This document shows, piece after piece, positions 58,577 to 64,000 of a DNA stretch of 64,000 bases. Source of the DNA: an uncultured Aquimarina sp. (GTDB taxonomy: Bacteria; Bacteroidota; Bacteroidia; Flavobacteriales; Flavobacteriaceae); assembly GCA_947489685.1 (NCBI GenBank), contig CANLEM010000001.1:992001-1056000 (forward strand), given 5' to 3'. The notes beneath the pieces are model-generated. The model was not told where the DNA came from, made no database searches, and saw nothing but the letters and a program-made list of their open reading frames with translations. The position numbers were made by a program, and so were the translations under genes. Positions within the stretch are counted from its first letter, which is position 1, and each line of letters starts with the position of its first letter.

Positions 58577-59884
58577 ATGATATTTTTAGCATCAACACTG
58601 GGAACAATTGTTATCACCATTATTTCGTTTTTGGTTTTAACCTTAGTTTTAGTAGGGATTTTATTATTTGCAAAAGATAAATTATTACCATCTGGACCCG
58701 TTAAGATTACTATTAATGGCGAAAAAGAGATAGAAGTAGCCTCAGGAGGAACATTACTATCTACGTTGGGTAATGAAAAGATATTTTTACCATCTGCTTG
58801 TGGTGGTGGTGGAACCTGTATACAATGTGAGTGCCATGTACTCGAAGGAGGAGGAGAAGCATTGCCAACAGAAACACCTCACTTTTCTCGTAAAGAGTTA
58901 CAACATGGAGCACGATTGGCCTGCCAGGTAAAGGTAAAGCAAGATATGAATATCGAGGTTCCTGAAGAGGTATTCGGAATCAAGAAATGGGAAGCTGAGG
59001 TTGTACGTAACTATAATGTAGCTTCTTTCATTAAAGAATTTGTAGTACGTATTCCAGAGGATATGGGATATAAAGCTGGTGGATATATCCAAATCGAAAT
59101 CCCACAATGTGAGATTAAATATTCGGATATTGATATTACAGCACACCCAGAAGAACATGATACTCCTGATAAGTTTCAGGCAGAATGGGATAAGTTTGGT
59201 TTATGGCCTTTAGTAATGAAGAATAACGATACGGTAGAACGAGCATATTCTATGGCTTCTTACCCTGCAGAAGGACGAGAGATCATGCTTAATGTGCGTA
59301 TTGCTACTCCGCCATGGGATAGAGCAAAAAATGGATGGATGGATGTTAACCCTGGTGTTGCTTCATCATATATTTTTGCGCAAAAACCAGGAGATAAAGT
59401 AGTGATTTCAGGACCTTATGGTGAGTTCTTTATTAATGAATCAGAAGCCGAGATGTTATATGTAGGTGGAGGAGCTGGTATGGCGCCAATGCGTTCACAC
59501 TTATACCACTTATTCAAAACATTACAGACGGGTCGAAAGGTTACGTATTGGTACGGTGGTCGTTCTAAGAGAGAATTGTTCTACTTAGATCATTTCTATG
59601 ATCTAGAGAAAAACTTCCCTAACTTCAAATTTTATCTTGCACTTTCTGAGCCACTAGAAGAAGATAACTGGAAGGTGAAAGAAAATATTGATGCCGAAGG
59701 TGATGGTTTTGTTGGATTTATACATAATTGTGTAATCGATAATTATTTGAATCACCACGAATCTCCAGAAGATATAGAATTATATTTCTGTGGTCCTCCT
59801 TTAATGAACAAGGCTGTTCAAAAAATGGGAGAAGATTTCGGAATTCCTGATGAGAACATCAGATTTGATGACTTTGGTGGATAG
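58577..59884 (+). CDS. nqrF: Na+-translocating NADH:quinone reductase subunit F
   Basis: Electron-entry subunit of 435 residues: an N-terminal membrane helix (about 10-30), a 2Fe-2S ferredoxin domain with C75, C81, C84 and C116 (SACGGGGTCIQC and ARLACQ), then FAD and NADH domains with ERAYSMASYP for flavin and GGGAGMAPMRSHLYHLF and YFCGPPLMN for NADH. It passes electrons from NADH to the flavins of NqrC and NqrB. Last gene before the operon terminator. Confidence 0.97.
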   Translation: MIFLASTLGTIVITIISFLVLTLVLVGILLFAKDKLLPSGPVKITINGEKEIEVASGGTLLSTLGNEKIFLPSACGGGGTCIQCECHVLEGGGEALPTETPHFSRKELQHGARLACQVKVKQDMNIEVPEEVFGIKKWEAEVVRNYNVASFIKEFVVRIPEDMGYKAGGYIQIEIPQCEIKYSDIDITAHPEEHDTPDKFQAEWDKFGLWPLVMKNNDTVERAYSMASYPAEGREIMLNVRIATPPWDRAKNGWMDVNPGVASSYIFAQKPGDKVVISGPYGEFFINESEAEMLYVGGGAGMAPMRSHLYHLFKTLQTGRKVTYWYGGRSKRELFYLDHFYDLEKNFPNFKFYLALSEPLEEDNWKVKENIDAEGDGFVGFIHNCVIDNYLNHHESPEDIELYFCGPPLMNKAVQKMGEDFGIPDENIRFDDFGG

Positions 59885-59911
59885 ACTTAACTATCTTTCA
59901 TGTATATAATA

Positions 59912-59943
59912 AAAACCGATACAGATTAATTTGTATCGGTTTT
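59912..59943 (+). terminator. Terminator of the nqr operon
   Basis: Perfect 11-base stem (AAAACCGATAC and complement), 10-base loop, followed by a long T run, 28 bases after the nqrF stop. Confidence 0.9.
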
Positions 59944-59945
59944 TT

Positions 59946-59953
59946 TATTTTTG
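59946..59953 (+). promoter_or_regulatory. Candidate -7 promoter box of the DUF4846 gene
   Basis: TATTTTTG matches TAnnTTTG and lies 16 bases before the next ATG, immediately after the terminator's T run. Confidence 0.35.
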
Positions 59954-59969
59954 AATATAAATTAATCAT

Positions 59970-60848
59970 ATGAAGAAGTATGTTTTTTTCTCTGCTACAA
60001 TTGTCGTATTGATAATTCTATTAAAAAATACAATCATTAACCATAAGATTGTGCAGCCTGTAAAAGGTGTATTTTCTAGTGGTATACATACACCTAATTA
60101 TATCAATCAAGAAGGAGATTCGATTTCGACCAGAGTGATGGTGCCCGAAGGCTATAAAAGAGTTGTATATAAACAAGGTTCATTTCAAGAATATCTTCGT
60201 CATTATCAATTAAAGCCTTACGGAAGCAAAATCATTAATTATGATGATAGCGAATATTTTGCGCAAAACTGGCATGAAGCCATCCTACAAGTTCCGGTTC
60301 CCAAAAACGGATTGCAACAATGTGCTGATGCGTTGATGAGGGTACGATCCGAATATCTTTGGGATCAGCATCGAAAAGATGAAATTGGATTTAATTTCAC
60401 TTCAGGTCATTATTGTTCGTGGACCAAATATGCCCAGGGATACCGACCAAAAATCAAAGGTAATAAAGTAACCTTTCATAAAACAGCATCTCCAAATACT
60501 TCTAAATCTAACTTTTATAAATACTTGAATTTAATTTATACCTATGCAGGTACTTTATCGATGCATACAGAACTTGAAAAAATAGCGGTAAAAGATATAA
60601 GAATAGGAGATATGCTTGTTAAACCTGGTTCTCCCGGGCATATAGAAATTATCGTTGACGAAATTGTTAATGATCAAGGTAACAAAATGTACTTATTGGC
60701 TCAAGGCAATACCCCAGCACAAAGTGTCTGTTTGCTTAAAAACTTTGAAAATACTTCAATTTCTCCCTGGTATAGTTTTGATGAGAATACAGCAGTAGAT
60801 ACGCCAAGTTACTATTTTGACAAAGCTAGATTTATACGGTTTAAATAA
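59970..60848 (+). CDS. DUF4846 family protein
   Basis: A 292-residue exported protein with an N-terminal membrane helix or signal anchor (about 4-22). The mature part has the pattern of the DUF4846 family: QGSFQEYLRHYQLKPYGS, CADALMRVRSEYLW, FNFTSGHYCSWTKYAQGYRP and the C-terminal VKPGSPGHIEIIVDE...LAQGNTPAQSVCLLKN. The His and Asp in PGHIEIIVDE and the Gly-rich end resemble an NlpC/P60-like or amidase fold, which is only a suggestion. Function unknown. It follows the nqr terminator. Confidence 0.85.
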   Translation: MKKYVFFSATIVVLIILLKNTIINHKIVQPVKGVFSSGIHTPNYINQEGDSISTRVMVPEGYKRVVYKQGSFQEYLRHYQLKPYGSKIINYDDSEYFAQNWHEAILQVPVPKNGLQQCADALMRVRSEYLWDQHRKDEIGFNFTSGHYCSWTKYAQGYRPKIKGNKVTFHKTASPNTSKSNFYKYLNLIYTYAGTLSMHTELEKIAVKDIRIGDMLVKPGSPGHIEIIVDEIVNDQGNKMYLLAQGNTPAQSVCLLKNFENTSISPWYSFDENTAVDTPSYYFDKARFIRFK

Positions 60849-60884
60849 TTTAATACACGGGATTAAATTCTTTAATTAGAGTGT

Positions 60885-60892
60885 TATCTTTG
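60885..60892 (+). promoter_or_regulatory. Candidate -7 promoter box upstream of the small gene and apbE
   Basis: TATCTTTG matches TAnnTTTG and ends only 7 bases before the ATG at 60900, so the transcript would be nearly leaderless. Confidence 0.45.
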
Positions 60893-60899
60893 CACCGCT

Positions 60900-61277
60900 A
60901 TGACAAGGATACTTAATAAACAAGAACTACATAATCTAGCAATGAATATTGTTGGAGAGGAATTAGAGAAAAAAGGATTCGAATTTATTGCGATCAATAG
61001 TAAATTGGGGAAACATCCGCAATTTGTGTGTATTGATAAATCAAATCAACGCTATTTTGTATTGGTCAAAGCCATTTCGTATCCCGATAATCCACATAAC
61101 TATGATGTGATCTGGATGGAAGCTTTTAAAAAACATGCTATAGAGCAAGAGGCAAAGGTGTTTTATGCTGGAGTTGGTTTGCAAAATGCCAAAAATCCTA
61201 ATAAACCTGTGTTTTTAAATGAAGAATATATATTAGAATACGCCGGTTTACAACCTATAGAAACACATTTAAACTAA
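60900..61277 (+). CDS. Small conserved flavobacterial protein next to apbE
   Basis: A 125-residue cytoplasmic-looking protein with alternating strands and helices (FEFIAINSKLGKHPQFVCID, YFVLVKAISYPDNPHNYDV, AKVFYAGVGLQNAKN), reminiscent of a small nuclease-like or PD-(D/E)XK-like fold but without a clear catalytic set. From memory, homologues in databases are sometimes named NqrF, which is wrong in kind: it has no Fe-S cysteines, FAD or NADH motif. Its stop codon shares one base with the apbE start (TAATG), so the two are coupled. Confidence 0.75.
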   Translation: MTRILNKQELHNLAMNIVGEELEKKGFEFIAINSKLGKHPQFVCIDKSNQRYFVLVKAISYPDNPHNYDVIWMEAFKKHAIEQEAKVFYAGVGLQNAKNPNKPVFLNEEYILEYAGLQPIETHLN

Positions 61278-62278
61278 TGCGTATGATCAGGAATGCAGTA
61301 TTTTTAGTAGTATTGGGACTGTTGTTTTCATGCAAAGAAACATCAGAGGTGCATCTCAACTATGCTACTGGAGAAGCTTTCGGAACAACGTTTACGGCTC
61401 AATTTATTGATAATAAGGAGTTAGATTTTTCAAAATCATATGATAGCTTGATCAATGTAATCAATGTTTCTATGTCTACATATATCAAAGATTCTGATAT
61501 ATCTAAAATAAATAGGGGGGACACTTCGATTGCCGTGGATCAGCATTTCAAAAATGTATTTGCTGCAGCCAAGAGAATTTATAGAGAGACAGAAGGTTCT
61601 TTTGATCCTACTATTGGTGTTTTGGTAAATGCATGGGATTTTGGTCCAAAAGGAAAAGTTGTAGCGTTAGATAGCCTTAAAATAGATAGTTTACTAATTT
61701 CAGTAGGATTGGATAAAGTAAGATTAAGCGGTGATAAAATTATAAAAACGCATACTAATACATTTATTGATTTTAATGCATTAGCCAAAGGGTATGCCGT
61801 AGACGTATTTACAGAGTTTTTAGAACATAAAGGATATACAAATTATCTAGTTGAAATTGGGGGCGAAATACGAGGTAAAGGAAGTAATCTGTTAAAACAA
61901 AAACCTTGGCGAATAGGTATAGAAGATCCTAATTTTGATGACACACAATCTTATAGTAAAGTTGTATTGTTACAAAATCAAGCTATGGCGACCTCTGGGA
62001 GCTATCGTAAGTTTAAACTAGATGAAAACGGAAATCGCTATGCCCATATCATAGATACCCAAACAGGATACCCTCACAAATCCAATTTGTTAAGCGTATC
62101 GATTCTTGCCAATAGTTGTATGGATGCTGATGCGTATGCCACCGCTCTAATGTCTATGGGACTAGATAAATCTAAGCAGTTTTTAGAAACTCACCCCAAA
62201 TTAAAAGCATTTTTTATTTATGAAGACGAAAACAAGGAGTTAAAAACCCTTGCTATTAATGGATTTCCGGAGGGTTAG
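61277..62278 (+). CDS. apbE: FAD:protein FMN transferase (lipoprotein ApbE)
   Basis: Attaches FMN from FAD to threonine in SGAT-type motifs, as needed by NqrB and NqrC. The 333-residue protein has a lipoprotein signal (LVVLGLLFSCKET, lipid-attached Cys near 19) and is placed in the periplasm side. Family motifs: GTTFTAQF, STYIKDSDISKINRG, VDFNALAKGYAVD-type (IDFNALAKGYAVDVF), EIGGEIRGKG, and the metal site TSGSYRKF...HIIDTQTGYP with SCMDADAYATALMSMG. Encoded 1.4 kb after nqrF, it is the likely maturation factor for this complex. Confidence 0.95.
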   Translation: MRMIRNAVFLVVLGLLFSCKETSEVHLNYATGEAFGTTFTAQFIDNKELDFSKSYDSLINVINVSMSTYIKDSDISKINRGDTSIAVDQHFKNVFAAAKRIYRETEGSFDPTIGVLVNAWDFGPKGKVVALDSLKIDSLLISVGLDKVRLSGDKIIKTHTNTFIDFNALAKGYAVDVFTEFLEHKGYTNYLVEIGGEIRGKGSNLLKQKPWRIGIEDPNFDDTQSYSKVVLLQNQAMATSGSYRKFKLDENGNRYAHIIDTQTGYPHKSNLLSVSILANSCMDADAYATALMSMGLDKSKQFLETHPKLKAFFIYEDENKELKTLAINGFPEG

Positions 62279-62290
62279 GAGTATGTTTTG

Positions 62291-64000
62291 CTAACTATGT
62301 TTTAATTTTTTTTTGTACAAAAACAACCCACTGGTTATAATACATAAAACAACTATGCCTACTATCCAATAATACATACTATAGCTTTTACTAAATTCCA
62401 TAGGAGAAGGATCTCCTACCAAATAAAAACCGCCCCAATAAAAAGGATCACTACGATTTACATTAGCCGTACTTAAGCATGTTAGCTTAGCTTGTTGTAA
62501 AGCTTTTGCTTTATTCATACCCTCTTTAAGATTACTATAAAAATGTTTCATTAGCTCAGGCGTGGTATGATCAGATACTTCCCAACTGCTTAATAGTAAA
62601 CTCTTGGTGCCTGCATATTGAAAAGCGTTGCCTAAACTCATAATACCTTCTCCTTTTGCAATTTTTCCTGATCCGGTATTGCATGCACTTAGTACAGTAA
62701 GTTCTGCAGGAATATCAAGAGCAAAAAGTTCATGCCCGTACAAAAGGTTATCTTCTATAGTATCTTTACTTTTGGTAAACAAAAGCCTGGAGTTTTCAGG
62801 ATTTTTATGATCTACTGCACCATGCATGGCCAAGTGCAAAATGTTATATTGACCCGCATTTTTCTTAAAGTTAGCCTCTATGGCCTGAGATCCATAATAA
62901 TAATTGCCATTAATGATTTCTGAGATAGCCATAATCTCTTTTCTGGTTCCAGGTAGATCATCTTTTGTATTGCGCAAAGCGGCTAAGCTCATTGTTTTAG
63001 TGTCTACGATAGTAGTACTATCTGAAAAAGAAAATGCTAAACATTCTTCTTTTTTGGTAGCGTTTACATTATTTCTAGATTCAAATAGCAAGGTTGCAGA
63101 ATTACCATAACTTATAGCATATTCTTTTAGTAGATATGATAGTTTTTTTGGATCATTTGATGAGTTGTTTTTGGTAAGTAACAATTCAAAATTAAGATGC
63201 CAAAGTGGACCATCTGGGACAATGATAAGTTCATCTCCTGTAACTAGATGTTTAATAGGATAAATTAAATTGGTATATAGTTTATGAGATACCTTTTTAA
63301 AGGAGATGGTATTTTTAGAGGCAATCGCTTCTCTTAATTGTTCGATGTTTTTGGTAAGTGTTGGTGTGGATAATGTGGTAATATTGAAATCATTTTTAGA
63401 AATCGTAAAAGCATATGAAATACTATCCGATGTAAAAAACTCCAAAACGGTGGTACTATCACTTAATTTTTCTTGTATATTTTGTATAGAAACTATCTTG
63501 TTTTGATGTTTTAATTGATAATATTTCGGGTATTTTTTCTCAACAATTTGTATTAAAGAATCTCTTTGCCTATCAATATCAAACAAAGTACTCTCGTAAG
63601 AGTTAATTTTGGTCGTATCTGGTGTCGTATTTGATTGCGCATTTACAATCTTTGATGTATATAAAGTATGCTCTGCTTTTAATTGTTGTTCTTGATCCAA
63701 AAGGGTTGCTGGTAATCCTGCAAAGTTTTTAGCACTAGACTCGCTTAGGAGACTTTTTAAGGTATTTGCTCGGCTTTTTTCGGCATAATAAAAAGCTTTT
63801 TCTAAAGATGGTTTGTTTTGATCCACTTTATAAAGTAATAGTTGGGCAGCAATAGCATCTTGATATACATTTTGAGCTTGCTTAGCAAAATTGACTTTAT
63901 CTCTGTACGTGTGCATGTTTTTTCTGATATTATCTATTAACGCATCAGCTTTTTTATACGTGATTATGCCGGAAGTTAATTTATCTAGATTATTACTTTC
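62291..64000 (-). CDS. CHAT-domain protein with C-terminal membrane helix, N-terminus beyond window edge
   Basis: Caspase-like peptidase of the CHAT family. The frame remains open through the right edge (no stop in the last 84 bases), so an ATG at 63916 is probably internal and the gene is partial: at least 569 residues here. The first part is helical and resembles TPR repeats (AFYYAEKSRANTLKSLL). The CHAT domain has the catalytic dyad His in ILHLAMHGAVDH (codon 62822-62824) and Cys in LSACNTGSG (codon 62681-62683), with YWGGFYLVGDP near its end. A final transmembrane helix (YWIVGIVVLCIITSGLFLY) and a short basic tail close it. Its partner or target is unknown. It converges with apbE. Confidence 0.88.
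   Translation of the reverse strand, partial: ESNNLDKLTSGIITYKKADALIDNIRKNMHTYRDKVNFAKQAQNVYQDAIAAQLLLYKVDQNKPSLEKAFYYAEKSRANTLKSLLSESSAKNFAGLPATLLDQEQQLKAEHTLYTSKIVNAQSNTTPDTTKINSYESTLFDIDRQRDSLIQIVEKKYPKYYQLKHQNKIVSIQNIQEKLSDSTTVLEFFTSDSISYAFTISKNDFNITTLSTPTLTKNIEQLREAIASKNTISFKKVSHKLYTNLIYPIKHLVTGDELIIVPDGPLWHLNFELLLTKNNSSNDPKKLSYLLKEYAISYGNSATLLFESRNNVNATKKEECLAFSFSDSTTIVDTKTMSLAALRNTKDDLPGTRKEIMAISEIINGNYYYGSQAIEANFKKNAGQYNILHLAMHGAVDHKNPENSRLLFTKSKDTIEDNLLYGHELFALDIPAELTVLSACNTGSGKIAKGEGIMSLGNAFQYAGTKSLLLSSWEVSDHTTPELMKHFYSNLKEGMNKAKALQQAKLTCLSTANVNRSDPFYWGGFYLVGDPSPMEFSKSYSMYYWIVGIVVLCIITSGLFLYKKKLKHS

Noticed and set aside
1-64000. CRISPR arrays, tRNA or rRNA genes, insertion sequences, prophage genes
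   Set aside because: Looked for and not recognised; the tandem repeats seen are only two copies and all large genes are chromosomal-type.

Overview
The window reads as chromosomal DNA of a marine member of the Flavobacteriaceae; an Aquimarina-like genus is my guess, not something the sequence proves. The reasons are low GC, type IX secretion (T9SS) sorting domains on four proteins, two T9SS accessory proteins (PorT and a plug protein), a hybrid two-component regulator with reg_prop repeats, a 287-residue primary sigma factor of the Bacteroidetes type, -7 promoter boxes of the form TAnnTTTG, few Shine-Dalgarno sites, and a complete Na+-translocating NADH:quinone reductase operon. No tRNA, rRNA, CRISPR array, insertion sequence or phage gene was recognised.

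Region 1 (1-14.1 kb) is the accessory, polysaccharide-degrading part. A hybrid sensor kinase on the minus strand, cut by the left edge, is divergent from three large secreted proteins on the plus strand: GH5 plus beta-helix; PL14-like; and PL14-like plus carbohydrate-binding plus DUF5060-type glycosidase. All three end in the same tandem: an Ig-like domain with a PYxWGH signature, a 127-128-residue module bounded by two cysteines that I do not recognise, and a T9SS sorting domain. No SusC/SusD pair lies in the window. This is the best candidate for something undescribed.

Region 2 (14.1-28.5 kb) is mixed: a small membrane-protein pair, an MtfA-like metallopeptidase, a YpdA-like reductase, an FG-GAP/UnbV secreted protein, an AraC-type membrane regulator, ribulose-phosphate epimerase, a BLUF photoreceptor, the primary sigma factor, an ECF sigma factor overlapping a gene for a protein with one inner-membrane helix and a C-terminal barrel, two unknown lipoproteins and an XRE-like regulator.

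Region 3 (28.6-53.6 kb) is mostly core metabolism: pnp, rpsO, accD, fbaA, tamL, a TrmH-family methyltransferase, porT, ubiE/menG, trkA-trkH, an aspartate aminotransferase, a fatty acid desaturase, rsmG, pruA, an NRDE/unknown pair, apaG, a DUF3667 membrane protein and the T9SS plug protein.

Region 4 (53.7-62.3 kb) holds nqrABCDEF followed by a DUF4846 protein, a small conserved protein and a lipoprotein ApbE flavin transferase that could flavinylate NqrB and NqrC. The right edge cuts a minus-strand CHAT protease.

Many transcription units end in clear hairpin terminators. Several starts were moved inward from longer open frames (7329, 14833, 31768, 31934, 37666, 43288, 45839, 45976, 47063, 53563), and tamL, the ECF sigma gene and the NRDE partner lack an ATG at their natural start.
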